Positions 8,126-16,904 of a stretch of 64,000 nucleotides of DNA are shown piece after piece. Made by a program: the position numbers and the translations under genes. Below the pieces are notes generated by a model that saw only the letters and a list, made by a program, of their open reading frames with translations, was not told the DNA's origin and searched no databases. This DNA is from Lacihabitans sp. CCS-44. GTDB lineage: Bacteria; Bacteroidota; Bacteroidia; Cytophagales; Spirosomataceae. The first letter of the stretch is position 1, and every line of letters begins with the position of its first letter. The stretch covers positions 1-64,000 of the forward strand of contig NZ_RJUE01000055.1 in the NCBI RefSeq assembly GCF_024343735.1. Direction: 5' to 3'.

Positions 8126-9295
8126 TTATTCTTTACTTAAGTTTACTAATGTTTCGGTGAAAATCTCCATATCGACTTCATCGTTCCACACATTTATGGA
8201 TAGTCTGATGGCATTTCCACGGTAGGAAACGAATACTTTTTGGTCAGCAAGGGCTTTCTGGATAGTCTCTATTTTGAGGTTTTCTGGTAATCTTATTCCA
8301 AATAAATGTGCGGCTCGAAAGTCTTTATTTTCAATCCAATAGCCTGCTTTTTTTAGCCTTTCTATATATGGTTTACCTAGCTTTTTGGCGTACTTGTGAA
8401 TCTCTTCTGGTTGCCAATCTATCAATAAATCAAGGGCTTTTTCTACCATGGGAAGGTTGATGAAATTACTGAATTCCCCCATGTTGTACCGGAATGCACC
8501 TCCTTGATATTCAGACTGATAATTGATGAGATTTTTGAAATCCTGACTGTTTTTTCGTCCAATCCAGGTTTGTTCGAGAGGAAAACCGTTGTCGAAGTAT
8601 TTGCCAAAATAGGCCAAAGTGGTTCCATAAGGCCCCAAAAGCCATTTGTAAGTGGCAGCGACTAGAAAATCGGGCTGAATTTTCTGAATGTCAAAGGCAT
8701 AAGCTCCCAAATGTTGAGTGGCATCTATGATAAATAAGATATCATTTTCGGCACATTTCTGTTTGATTTCTTCGAGATGAAAGAGTGTGCCTTCAGCCCA
8801 ATGAGTAGGCGAAATACAAACCAAAAGTGCCTCTTGATCCAAGGCTTCTAGAAGTTTACTGTTCCAGTTTTGTCCTCTGTTGTCCAGTTCCTCAGGAGCG
8901 TGTATGGTTTCTATGCTTAGTTGTGGTTTTTCAGCGACAAGTTCTCTCCATCCGTACACGTCACTTGGGAATTCCTCCCCAACCAGCACTATTTTGGTCT
9001 TATGGTTTGAAAAACCTCTCTTAAGAATGTTTTTGACCACTGTGGCCATGCCGTAAGAAACAGATGGCATTATTGCAATCTGTTCATAATCAATACAGTT
9101 GATGAGTTTCGCAAACTTTTTCTTGACATTGATAGCGGTATCAAAGAAATGCTCTTGAGTTATCTCATAAGGCTGCGACTTTCTCAATAAACCCTTAATG
9201 CCAGCTTCCTCTACCACTTTTGGTAGTGGCGACATGGTGGCACAGTTGAGATAATGTATATTTTCAGGTAATGAGAAAAATTCTTTTTTCAGCAT
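8126..9295 (-). CDS. Class V aminotransferase (PLP-dependent)
   Basis: The 389 residues match the aminotransferase class V / cysteine desulfurase-like fold type I. The PLP lysine is in VAATYKWLLGPYGTT, and the acidic PLP-N1 partner with its His is in FIIDATQHLGAYAFD. The Cys loop of true cysteine desulfurases is not apparent, so an isopenicillin-N-epimerase-like or amino-acid-processing member is more likely than an Fe-S desulfurase. The DinB gene ends 8 bases upstream, suggesting co-transcription. Substrate unknown. Confidence 0.85.
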   Translation of the reverse strand: MLKKEFFSLPENIHYLNCATMSPLPKVVEEAGIKGLLRKSQPYEITQEHFFDTAINVKKKFAKLINCIDYEQIAIMPSVSYGMATVVKNILKRGFSNHKTKIVLVGEEFPSDVYGWRELVAEKPQLSIETIHAPEELDNRGQNWNSKLLEALDQEALLVCISPTHWAEGTLFHLEEIKQKCAENDILFIIDATQHLGAYAFDIQKIQPDFLVAATYKWLLGPYGTTLAYFGKYFDNGFPLEQTWIGRKNSQDFKNLINYQSEYQGGAFRYNMGEFSNFINLPMVEKALDLLIDWQPEEIHKYAKKLGKPYIERLKKAGYWIENKDFRAAHLFGIRLPENLKIETIQKALADQKVFVSYRGNAIRLSINVWNDEVDMEIFTETLVNLSKE

Positions 9296-9303
9296 TCAAA
9301 CAC

Positions 9304-9936
9304 TTATTTTGGAAGTCTCTTGGCATACCAAGTCATTTGGCCACGGTGGTTGGCTATGTGCTCAGCTACATGAAACCACTTGCAATAGTTGTTCCAATTC
9401 CAGTCTTTGGTTTCGCCGGATAGAAACCACTTATCGTCTCTTTTCTTAAATTCTGCTTTGCTTTTTGCACGGATTTCGTCCATGGCTTCTTTATAATAAC
9501 TTAGCGGATTGCCCTTTATCTCTTTTTGTGCGGCTTCGCCCAGATCCATGGCGGTGTTCCATTTGGTCTTATTTTCCTTCGAAAAATCCTCAAGATTATG
9601 AAAAGTGATGTCTTGGTAAATCACCTCAGTGGCTACCAAATGCATCATCAAAGAGCCTATGGAGTTAGAGTCTTTGTCGTGGATATAGTCTAGCTGCTCC
9701 ACTGTAAGTTTTTTGTTATAACTGATCACCGAATTGCTCAGCCAATCAAGCATTGACACAAGTGTGCCGATTTGGGGTGTGTAGCCTTCTAATGGCCCAA
9801 TGAGATTGATGTTTCGGTCTTCTGGGAGTGTATTTGCAAATCCATGGCGTGGAAGCACCAATGCTCCCGCTCCCATGGCGGTTATTCCCAATGAAGTTTC
9901 TAAGAAGTTTCTCCGATTGAATTTGTCGTTTTTCAT
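9304..9936 (-). CDS. Exported DinB-family protein
   Basis: The 210-residue protein starts with a twin-arginine-like leader (MKNDKFNRRNFLETSLGITA) and a hydrophobic stretch with an Ala-rich cleavage zone (LPRHGFA). The mature part is a DinB-like four-helix bundle, with potential metal ligands in LMMHLVATEVIYQ and HVAEHIANHRGQMTWY. DinB proteins often act as metal-dependent thiol transferases or hydrolases. An upstream in-frame ATG at 9990 would add 18 residues before the Tat motif and is unlikely; 9936 places RR where a Tat signal needs it. It heads the cluster with the aminotransferase. Confidence 0.82.
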   Translation of the reverse strand: MKNDKFNRRNFLETSLGITAMGAGALVLPRHGFANTLPEDRNINLIGPLEGYTPQIGTLVSMLDWLSNSVISYNKKLTVEQLDYIHDKDSNSIGSLMMHLVATEVIYQDITFHNLEDFSKENKTKWNTAMDLGEAAQKEIKGNPLSYYKEAMDEIRAKSKAEFKKRDDKWFLSGETKDWNWNNYCKWFHVAEHIANHRGQMTWYAKRLPK

Positions 9937-10017
9937 AGTATAGGCGTTTAAGTTTATATAAATGTATGAAAATTTGAGTTTTAAATTCAATCAGGATTGT
10001 CAAAAAACTTTAGAAGC

Positions 10018-11238
10018 TTAAGCAGTTGGAGGTTTTTTCTTGCCAAAAAACTTCTTTTTGAATGGTTTATTGAAGCTTCGTTTTTCGACAGAATATGCTG
10101 GAGCAGGGCCCAAACCTAAGCTTTCAGTGATGTTTTGTTTTTCTACTTCTCTTTCTAGAAGTTTTTCTATGCTGGCTATTTTACGTTGATCTTTTTCGTT
10201 TATGAAAGTGAACGACGTACCGGTGGTTTCGGCTCGGGCCGTTCTACCTATTCTGTGTATGTAATCTTCGGCGTCGCGAGGTACATCGTAGTTGATCACC
10301 AAGTTGAGATTGTTGATGTCAATACCTCTCGAAAGCACGTCTGTAGCTACTAAAATATTGAAATTCTTGTTTTTAAATCCTCTCAGGTATTCCTCACGTT
10401 CTTCTTGGCTATTGTCTGAAGATATGCCTCTGGCCATTATTTTTACTTTTCCTAAAGCCCTGATAATCTGATTTATCATTGATTTTTGCGAAGAAAAAAT
10501 GATGATGGTGAGGTCTTTTTTATCTTTCAATAAATGAATCAAAAGAGGTAGTTTTTGGTGATCTGCAGCCAAATAGAAGTGTTGGTCTATACCCACCGCA
10601 GGTTTCGAAACAGCCAGTTTTATTTCCTCCGGATTTTTTAAGATTTTATTTGCGAAATCGCGAATTTTCTGAGGCATGGTGGCCGAAAACATCAAGTTCT
10701 GACGCTTGACAGGAAGGTGTTTGATCACATAAAGTATGTCATCAGAGAATCCCATGTCTAGCATTTTGTCGGCTTCGTCTAGTACCAGACATTTGAGGTC
10801 GTCAAACTTTACATCGCCTGATTTCATGTGAGCCAAAAGTCTGCCTGGTGTAGCGATGATGATGTCAGCCCCATCCACCAAGGCTTTGCGTTGTTGGTCC
10901 CAGTTTTCGCCTTTTCCTCCGCCATAAATGGCTAAAGACGTGGCTCTTATGAAATAACTAAAACCTTCTATTTGTTCGTCTATTTGTTTGGCCAGTTCGC
11001 GAGTAGGTACCAAAATCAGAGCAGTAATGTGCTCATTTCTGCTTCTTATGATTAAGTCCAAAAGCGGAATAAGGTAAGCCGCAGTTTTGCCCGTACCGGT
11101 TTGAGCCGATGCAATGAGGTCTTTGCCGTCAAGAATTATAGGTATGGCTGCTTCCTGAATGGGCGAGGCCTGAATGTAGTTCATGGCATCTATGCCTGCC
11201 AATACGTCTTCGTGTATGTTGAGTTCGTTGAATTGCAA
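10018..11238 (-). CDS. rhlE: DEAD-box ATP-dependent RNA helicase, RhlE type
   Basis: This 406-residue helicase has all core motifs: the Q-motif region (MNYIQASPIQEAAIP), motif I AQTGTGKT, Ia PTRELAKQ, motif II VLDEADKMLDMGF, motif III SAT, and motif VI HRIGRTAR. The tail is short and basic (KPFKKKFFGKKKPPTA), as in RhlE-type proteins that assist ribosome assembly and RNA turnover, often at low temperature. It remodels RNA in the cytosol using ATP. A good promoter lies upstream at 11279-11308. The exact paralogue name is less certain than the family. Confidence 0.93.
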   Translation of the reverse strand: MQFNELNIHEDVLAGIDAMNYIQASPIQEAAIPIILDGKDLIASAQTGTGKTAAYLIPLLDLIIRSRNEHITALILVPTRELAKQIDEQIEGFSYFIRATSLAIYGGGKGENWDQQRKALVDGADIIIATPGRLLAHMKSGDVKFDDLKCLVLDEADKMLDMGFSDDILYVIKHLPVKRQNLMFSATMPQKIRDFANKILKNPEEIKLAVSKPAVGIDQHFYLAADHQKLPLLIHLLKDKKDLTIIIFSSQKSMINQIIRALGKVKIMARGISSDNSQEEREEYLRGFKNKNFNILVATDVLSRGIDINNLNLVINYDVPRDAEDYIHRIGRTARAETTGTSFTFINEKDQRKIASIEKLLEREVEKQNITESLGLGPAPAYSVEKRSFNKPFKKKFFGKKKPPTA

Positions 11239-11278
11239 TTATTTACTATTTATTTTATTAGCCAAAGCTAGAATAGTA

Positions 11279-11308
11279 CAAATATAGTGCTAAGACGGCA
11301 AAGGTCAA
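11279..11308 (-). promoter_or_regulatory. Promoter of the DEAD-box helicase gene
   Basis: On the minus strand TTG (11308-11306) is followed after exactly 19 nt by TATATTTG (11286-11279), a consensus Bacteroidota -33/-7 pair. The transcript would start near 11273, leaving about 35 nt of leader. A second -7-like TAGCTTTG at 11270-11263 lacks a matching -33. Confidence 0.6.
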
Positions 11309-11445
11309 TATATTGGCGATTTGTAGACGAACGAAAATGCGATTGATATTGAGATATTACGATCAGACTAAACCTGCGAAAAGAAAAAACTTATTAAAGT
11401 TGAGTTTTAGGTACTTTTTAAACCTCGAAAAAACAGCCTTAATTT

Positions 11446-11538
11446 AGTTTGTGTCGCCTGCCGGCTGGGCCTTCATTTTTTTTCGAAAAAAAACGAAGCA
11501 AAAAAAACTGCACGGCAGCGGCCGACCGTCCACAAACT
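11446..11538. repeat. Nested palindromic element, REP-like
   Basis: At the centre, TTTTTTTTCGAAAAAAAA (11476-11493) is a perfect 18-base palindrome, flanked by CTTC and GAAG. Outside it lie GCCTGCCGGC (11456-11465) and a GC-rich partner GCGGCCGACCGTC (11518-11530), and outermost GTTTGTG (11447-11453) with its inverse CACAAAC (11531-11537). It lies in a 448-base gap between two minus-strand genes; the rest of that gap shows no gene. The GC-rich word recurs at 45966-45982. It looks like a folded interspersed repeat rather than a simple terminator. Confidence 0.7.
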
Positions 11539-11686
11539 CACACACTCAAAATTCTCTAAATCCCTAGTTAATAATATAAAGATTTATGCATGAGAATTTT
11601 GATTGTGTTCAAACAGTGCTGGCTGATATAAGGAACCAATAGTACTTATTTTTCGCAGATTCCGATAATATTGAAGCTTTTCTTAC

Positions 11687-13096
11687 TCAAACTTTCCTAA
11701 CCTCAGTATTTCCCCTACCATTTAAGGTTAAACTCACTGGCTGATTGTTTTTCCATGCCCCCCTTGTGAAGTCAGGTATATCCACAGTTTTTCCTTTTTT
11801 CATGACTGAAAGTTCACTTGCATGAGCAATGGAACTCCATGCTGCGGCATCATAAACGTCTTGGTCGAGGGGAAGGCCATTTCTTAGGCAATCTATTAAC
11901 CTCCAGTCCATTATAAAATCCATTCCGCCATGGCCGCCTACTTTTTTGGCTATTTCGCCAATATGCTTTACGAGCGGCGTAGTATATTTTTCTTCAATTT
12001 CTTTCAGCTCTTTTTCGCTCATCCAGTCTTCTCCAAGTGCTATTTTACCTGGCTCAGGCCATTTTTGTGCTACGCCTTTTGTTCCGCTCAACAAATGAAT
12101 TCTCGAATACGGCCTTGTGGAGGTTACATCATGTTGGAGCATAATGGTTTTGCCTCTTTCGGTTTTTATGATGGTCGTATTCATGTTGCCCCTGAACGGT
12201 TTTCCTACATAATCCTCATAAAAAGGGTCGTTGGCAGCAAGAGATTTAGCCATTTCGCCCATCTGAAAATCGTTGGACGAAATAGCCACTAAGTGGTCAA
12301 ATCTATCACCACGGTTGATATTCAGACATTGCGAAATGGGTCCCAAGCCATGCGTAGGATAGAGGTTACCGTTTCGGTTGGCGTTTTCGTTGAGTCGCCA
12401 CATGTCGGAGTAGGAAGTTTTTCCAAAATTGGCGATTAGTAAATTATGAATGTAGGCCCCTTCAGCATGAATAAGTTCTCCGAAAAGACCATTTCTAGCC
12501 ATATTGAGGGTCATTTGTTCGAAAAAATCGTAACATGTGTTTTCCAACATCATGCAGTGCTTTTTTGTTTTTTCGGAGGTTTCTACCAACTCCCAACATT
12601 CATCTATGGTTTTAGCCGCAGGCACTTCTATAGCGGCATGTTTACCATTTTTCATGGCATAAACAGCCATTGGGGTATGCAAACTCCATGGCGTGCAGAT
12701 ATACACCAAGTCAATATCGTTGCTCTCACAGAGGCCTTTCCATCCGTCAACACCGCTGTATTCTCGTGCTTTTGGTAGATTGGCTTTGGACAAAACGGCC
12801 TGTTGCTTTTCTACCCTTAATGAATCTTTATCGCAAAGGGCGACTATTTCTACGGCCGCTATTTGGCTCATACGTTTCACAGCCCCAGGGCCGCGATTGC
12901 CCAAACCAATGAATCCAATCCTGACTTTTTCAAGTTTGGGAGCCGCAAAACCGCTCATGTTAAAGGTTTGATTGGCTTTGGGCTTAGCAAAATCGCCATT
13001 TTCTGACGTTATGGCCGCATTAGAGATGCTTGGCAAGCTAATAGCAGCAGCACTTGCACCTATGTTTTGGAGGAATTTCCTTCTGTTAGATTTCAT
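11687..13096 (-). CDS. GH109-like Gfo/Idh/MocA protein, Tat-exported
   Basis: The 469-residue protein opens with a twin-arginine leader (SNRRKFLQNIGASAAAISLPS). A Rossmann fold follows (RIGFIGLGNRGPGAVKRM, near residue 60), then an EVPAAKTIDECW region where many Gfo/Idh proteins have EKP. The block NRNGNLYPTHGLGPISQCL and INRGDRFDHLV is characteristic of glycoside hydrolase family 109, enzymes that cleave glycosides through NAD-assisted oxidation at C3. It is probably periplasmic, with NAD bound before export. The activity, for example alpha-N-acetylgalactosaminidase, is a family inference. The gene for another Tat-exported Gfo/Idh/MocA protein lies upstream. Confidence 0.85.
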   Translation of the reverse strand: MKSNRRKFLQNIGASAAAISLPSISNAAITSENGDFAKPKANQTFNMSGFAAPKLEKVRIGFIGLGNRGPGAVKRMSQIAAVEIVALCDKDSLRVEKQQAVLSKANLPKAREYSGVDGWKGLCESNDIDLVYICTPWSLHTPMAVYAMKNGKHAAIEVPAAKTIDECWELVETSEKTKKHCMMLENTCYDFFEQMTLNMARNGLFGELIHAEGAYIHNLLIANFGKTSYSDMWRLNENANRNGNLYPTHGLGPISQCLNINRGDRFDHLVAISSNDFQMGEMAKSLAANDPFYEDYVGKPFRGNMNTTIIKTERGKTIMLQHDVTSTRPYSRIHLLSGTKGVAQKWPEPGKIALGEDWMSEKELKEIEEKYTTPLVKHIGEIAKKVGGHGGMDFIMDWRLIDCLRNGLPLDQDVYDAAAWSSIAHASELSVMKKGKTVDIPDFTRGAWKNNQPVSLTLNGRGNTEVRKV

Positions 13097-13125
13097 TTTT
13101 TGTTTGGGTCGGTTGAATATTTTAT

Positions 13126-13159
13126 AAACTCTGAATTCTTAATATAGAATTCAGAGTTT
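13126..13159 (-). terminator. Perfect 13-bp hairpin between two oxidoreductase genes
   Basis: AAACTCTGAATTC and GAATTCAGAGTTT pair perfectly around an 8-base AT loop. It lies 17 bases after the stop of the 13176 gene and 30 bases before the GH109-like start. The run after it is only TATAAAATATT, so it may be a partial terminator or an mRNA 3'-end stabiliser that separates the expression of the two genes. Confidence 0.6.
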
Positions 13160-13175
13160 CAAGATTAATAAATCC

Positions 13176-14537
13176 TTACAATTTTCGCATATTCACTGGA
13201 TCCCAATTAATAGCTTTTTTCTGAAAATAGCTTTCATTACAAGCCAAAACTGGGGCTGCTGCTCTGAAACCAAAAATAGGGTCTTCTATGGTAGCTTGAC
13301 TTCCTTTTCTGATATTTTCGAAGAAATTGCCAAAATGGTTGGCGTGCTCGTCTGTACCTGGTTCAGGAGTGAATTTTACCTCTTTTACTGGTTCTGCCTT
13401 ACGGTCTGCTTCCGTGAATTTGGCGTTGTATTCTTTCTCGAATTCTTTTTGTTGGGCATCTGAGAAGGTAAAGTAACTGTCGTAATTTCCGAATCCGGGT
13501 GCTTTTGGGAGTTTTTTCTTGCTCAATGTCAGTCCGTTACCCGAAAAATCTATTTGCCCTTCGGTTCCGATTATTCTGGTGTTGTTGTTAATCGTTCCCG
13601 CATTGGCAAAATTCACTCTCAATACCATCTGAAATTCTTCATGTGTAGCTGCTTTTGGGTAATCCAAAATAGCCACCATCACATCTGGCACGTCACGTCC
13701 TTCTTTCCAATATCTTAGTCCACCTGAAGCAAATATTCGGTTTGGTCCTTTGGAGTCTACCACATAATGTACGCCTGTTATTAAATGTACAAATAAGTCA
13801 CCAGCCACACCAGTACCGTAGTTTTTGTAATTTCTCCAACGGAAAAAGCGGTTGGCATCAAAGGGCATTTTAGCGGTGTCTTTTAAGAAAGTGTCCCAAT
13901 CTACAGTGGCCGGAGATGCATCTGTGGGTATGGAATAATTCCAAGCTCCGATGGCACTGAAGCGGTCTGAGTTAGATTCCACATAGTTTATAGCTCCGAT
14001 GTCTCCTGCTGCAATAATTCTTTTGGCTTCTTGAAAAACACTTCCACTTATTCTCTGGCTCCCGACTTGCATGGTTTTGCCAGATTTTTTCCAAGCGTCT
14101 ATCACTGGTTTACCTTCGTTGATGGCTTGTACCATGGGTTTTTCGCAGTACACATTTTTGCCTGCATTGAGGGCGTCTATCGTGATTTTGTCGTGCCAAT
14201 GGTCTGGAGTGGCAATAATTACAGCGTCAATGTCTTTTCGACGAAGAATTTCTCTATAATCGCGGGTGACAAACATGTCATTGCCAAAGGTTTGTTTTAC
14301 CCTTTCGAGCCTACCTGTGTACAAGTCGGCCGCAGCCACAAGTTCCACTCCGGCGGTTTTCAAGGCTGCTTTTGTGTCATAATGCCCCTGAATTCCCATG
14401 CCTATGGTAGCCAATCTTATTTTGTCATTCGGGCTAACTGAAAGACTTTTGATTATGCTGAAGGGTTTTGCTACCGTACTTACACCTGAGAGCACGGCCA
14501 AACCGCCTATATTTTTAATAAATTTTCTTCTTTGCAT
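13176..14537 (-). CDS. Gfo/Idh/MocA oxidoreductase, Tat-exported
   Basis: The 453-residue protein begins MQRRKFIKNIGG, a minimal Tat motif, followed by a hydrophobic stretch. The Rossmann dinucleotide site IRLATIGMGIQGHYD is near residue 43, and the family motif EKPMVQAINEG is present, with EKP near residue 132. The C-terminal half is the usual alpha/beta substrate domain (NYGTGVAGDLFVHLITGVHYV). The in-frame ATG at 14573 would place 12 extra residues before the RR, so 14537 is preferred. Family members oxidise or reduce sugars with NAD(P); substrate unknown. Exported members are frequent in Bacteroidota near carbohydrate genes. Confidence 0.87.
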   Translation of the reverse strand: MQRRKFIKNIGGLAVLSGVSTVAKPFSIIKSLSVSPNDKIRLATIGMGIQGHYDTKAALKTAGVELVAAADLYTGRLERVKQTFGNDMFVTRDYREILRRKDIDAVIIATPDHWHDKITIDALNAGKNVYCEKPMVQAINEGKPVIDAWKKSGKTMQVGSQRISGSVFQEAKRIIAAGDIGAINYVESNSDRFSAIGAWNYSIPTDASPATVDWDTFLKDTAKMPFDANRFFRWRNYKNYGTGVAGDLFVHLITGVHYVVDSKGPNRIFASGGLRYWKEGRDVPDVMVAILDYPKAATHEEFQMVLRVNFANAGTINNNTRIIGTEGQIDFSGNGLTLSKKKLPKAPGFGNYDSYFTFSDAQQKEFEKEYNAKFTEADRKAEPVKEVKFTPEPGTDEHANHFGNFFENIRKGSQATIEDPIFGFRAAAPVLACNESYFQKKAINWDPVNMRKL

Positions 14538-14649
14538 AGTTTTGATGGTTGAATAATTTTGCTTCTTTGTCAAAATTAAAAAAAAACTCCCACCAAATAT
14601 GTATCAAAAAGACGAAAAAGATTTTTAAATATTCAAACTTGGTTATTTA

Positions 14650-15186
14650 TTAGTTAGTTGAAATTGCAAAATGCCCATTTTTTATTTTTTTTATTTTGCC
14701 AGTTTTCACCTCTTGTAGTACGAGCTCAAATTCTCCTTGGCAAAATTCGTTTTCTGGCTGAAATTTTTCGATTTTGAGGTAACCACCGAGTTTGGGATTA
14801 ATATTATATTCTTCAGTCCAGGTTTTGCCATCGCCAACTAAAAATTTTGCAAAAATCTTCTTTTCGATAGTTTCAATGTTATATTTTCCGGTTTCAGTGA
14901 GATTCTCAAAACCTAATCTAAATTCTTCGTCTGTTATTTTATTTGGGTTTAAAAACGCGGCTTCGCCTCTTGAGGCAAATATGATAACGCTATTCTTGGT
15001 GACATGACCGCTGACCAAGGAAACATTTGGTGTATATCCAGCTGGTGCAGTTGGAAGCCATTTTTTTCCGTCAATTCTAAATCGGATCAACTCATAGGTG
15101 GTATTGGCCGGATCAATAATATCAGTGATATTACAAGATTGTATAACAAATATACCAAATAGGTATAGGAAGGTTTTTTTTAGCAT
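14650..15186 (-). CDS. Hypothetical lipoprotein
   Basis: The 178-residue protein has a lipoprotein signal (MLKKTFLYLFGIFVIQSCN) with the acylated Cys near residue 18. The mature part begins with FRIDGKKWLPTAPAGYTPNVS, a pattern seen in DUF6252-like Bacteroidota surface lipoproteins, and appears beta-rich. No enzymatic motif is visible. It stands alone, minus strand, between the Gfo/Idh pair and a DoxX-like gene. Confidence 0.7.
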   Translation of the reverse strand: MLKKTFLYLFGIFVIQSCNITDIIDPANTTYELIRFRIDGKKWLPTAPAGYTPNVSLVSGHVTKNSVIIFASRGEAAFLNPNKITDEEFRLGFENLTETGKYNIETIEKKIFAKFLVGDGKTWTEEYNINPKLGGYLKIEKFQPENEFCQGEFELVLQEVKTGKIKKIKNGHFAISTN

Positions 15187-15294
15187 GGAATTCTGTTTAA
15201 AATTTTTTCAACAATATCCATACCAAACCTTTGGGTTTTTAGTAAAGCAATGTGTTTTAAGGATATTGACTTTTGAAATCGGCTAGGGTGATAT

Positions 15295-15329
15295 AAAAAA
15301 AAATACACCTCAAAAACTCAAGGCGTATT
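15295..15329 (-). terminator. Terminator after the DoxX-like gene
   Basis: On the minus strand AATACGCCT pairs with AGGTGTATT (one G-T wobble) across a short loop and is followed by a run of about nine T. It lies 70 bases after the stop of the 15400 gene. Confidence 0.65.
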
Positions 15330-15399
15330 ATATTTATATAGGTTTAGGGGTAAAAAACAAGTTGAAAAATTCCTCAAATCCATGAGAAATCTGTTGGTA

Positions 15400-15774
15400 T
15401 TACTCAATGGGTTGTGTACTTGCAAAAATGAGTGCACCGCCCGCTATTGCCAGATCTTTTAGTAAACTCATCATAGACATTTGTCCACCATCGCCACCTT
15501 TCAGTGCACCAGGCAAGTGAATGGCAAAAACAAAAATGAGTAAGAGGATGGCCAATAGGGTAGATGCAAGCCTAGCTTTTTTCTGGATAATTATGCTAGA
15601 AGCGGCTGCTATAAGGGATAATCCAGTGATATACACCCAAATAACTCCACCTGGTAAAGGCACCATACCTGACATACCGTCAGCCGCCATGAAATGTAAA
15701 ATGCCAAAAATGGCCATCGGTACCGCCAGTAAAAAGCGGCCGAGTTTGGTCAATGGACCGATAATTTGCTCCAT
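15400..15774 (-). CDS. DoxX-like membrane protein
   Basis: The 124-residue protein has four predicted membrane helices (about residues 10-30, 42-62, 68-86 and 98-117). The first helix with ILHFMAADGMSGMVP resembles DoxX/DoxD-type small membrane proteins. These are often linked to oxidative-stress or quinone chemistry, but function is largely unknown. It forms a single-gene unit with its own terminator. Confidence 0.7.
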   Translation of the reverse strand: MEQIIGPLTKLGRFLLAVPMAIFGILHFMAADGMSGMVPLPGGVIWVYITGLSLIAAASSIIIQKKARLASTLLAILLLIFVFAIHLPGALKGGDGGQMSMMSLLKDLAIAGGALIFASTQPIE

Positions 15775-16001
15775 AGTATCATAGGTTTAGGTTAGGGTTA
15801 AATAGAAATTCTCCGAAAATTAATATTTTTTATTGATATATAACAATAGCAAAAGATTTTTTTTTTTAATCTCATTCTAATATCTGCAGGTTTCGGTGTT
15901 GTGACAATTTGCTTTTTGGCCGGACAAGTTTTTTAGGTAAAGCGAAGTTTTTCTTTAAACTGGGAGTCTTAAATGTGTTTGTTTTAGGATGTCATAGAAA
16001 T

Positions 16002-16027
16002 AAAAAAAGCCCCATCGCGGGGCTTTT
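16002..16027 (-). terminator. Terminator after the DUF1275 gene
   Basis: AAAAGCCCC, loop ATCG, then CGGGGCTTTT form a strong stem. On the minus strand it is followed by extra T, 19 bases after the stop of the 16046 gene. The remaining 220 bases to the DoxX-like start contain nothing recognisable. Confidence 0.85.
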
Positions 16028-16045
16028 ACCATTCCTTCAAAACTA

Positions 16046-16852
16046 TTAAAATACACTTTCCTCTATTTTTATATCTTCGGATTTGGCCAAGAGTTGATCG
16101 TAATCATAGGTGATTTTTTTCGATTTTGATCTTCTAGAAATGAGAATTTGACCGACTTTTATTTTGTAAAAATCATAAGCCAAAACTACTAGTAGAAATA
16201 AACACACTACATAAAAAACCTTAAATTCGAGCAGCTGATAAGTGTATCCTGAAGCTAAGGCTCCTACAATGTAAGAAACTACTATGCTCAGCAATAATTT
16301 GCTTTTGTTGACGAGTTCGGAGTTGTCTCTGAATTCTTTTTTGGTGAACATAGATGCCAAAATAGCCAGGTCTGTGGTAAGGCCTGTGAGGTGGGTGGTT
16401 TTTACGGTAAAGTTAGATATACTGGCGGTTAGGCCATTCTGTAGGCCCATAGCAAAGAGCATGATCATCAACAAAAATTCGGTTTCGAAAAGGGTTTCTC
16501 TGTAAAAGAATTGTCCATAATACCCCACCACAAGTAGACAGATTATTTCTAAAAGAATAGGCAAGCTATGGGCCAAATAGGTACTTTTTTTGTTGAAATT
16601 GATGACCATTTGGTTGGACACAAAACTTCCCATAAAAAACATCAATATCCACCCTAAAACTACCACAATCTGGTAGGTGTTTCCTTTAACTATTTCTGCA
16701 GCAAGTATGGCATAGTGGCCGGTGATATTTGACGAAAACGAAAAAAATATCAATAAGGAAGCGATATTTACCATTCCACTAGTAAATGCCGTAAGAGAGC
16801 CCAGTTTTATGTTGTCCGATATTCTTCTGCTATTGCTATATTTTCTTAACAT
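16046..16852 (-). CDS. DUF1275 (YoaK-like) membrane protein
   Basis: The 268-residue protein matches the DUF1275 family of six-helix membrane proteins. The start GSLTAFTSGMVNIASLLIF, then NITGHYAILA, and the central MGLQNGLTASISNFTVKTTHLTGL with its following T-D-L-A are typical. The role of the family is unknown. The charged C-terminal tail (SRRSKSKKITYDYDQLL) is cytoplasmic by the positive-inside rule. It has its own strong terminator. Confidence 0.88.
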   Translation of the reverse strand: MLRKYSNSRRISDNIKLGSLTAFTSGMVNIASLLIFFSFSSNITGHYAILAAEIVKGNTYQIVVVLGWILMFFMGSFVSNQMVINFNKKSTYLAHSLPILLEIICLLVVGYYGQFFYRETLFETEFLLMIMLFAMGLQNGLTASISNFTVKTTHLTGLTTDLAILASMFTKKEFRDNSELVNKSKLLLSIVVSYIVGALASGYTYQLLEFKVFYVVCLFLLVVLAYDFYKIKVGQILISRRSKSKKITYDYDQLLAKSEDIKIEESVF

Positions 16853-16904
16853 GGTATTTCGAATATTTGTGTTTTGAAAGCCTATTGTTTTTGTAAAAGA
16901 TGCC

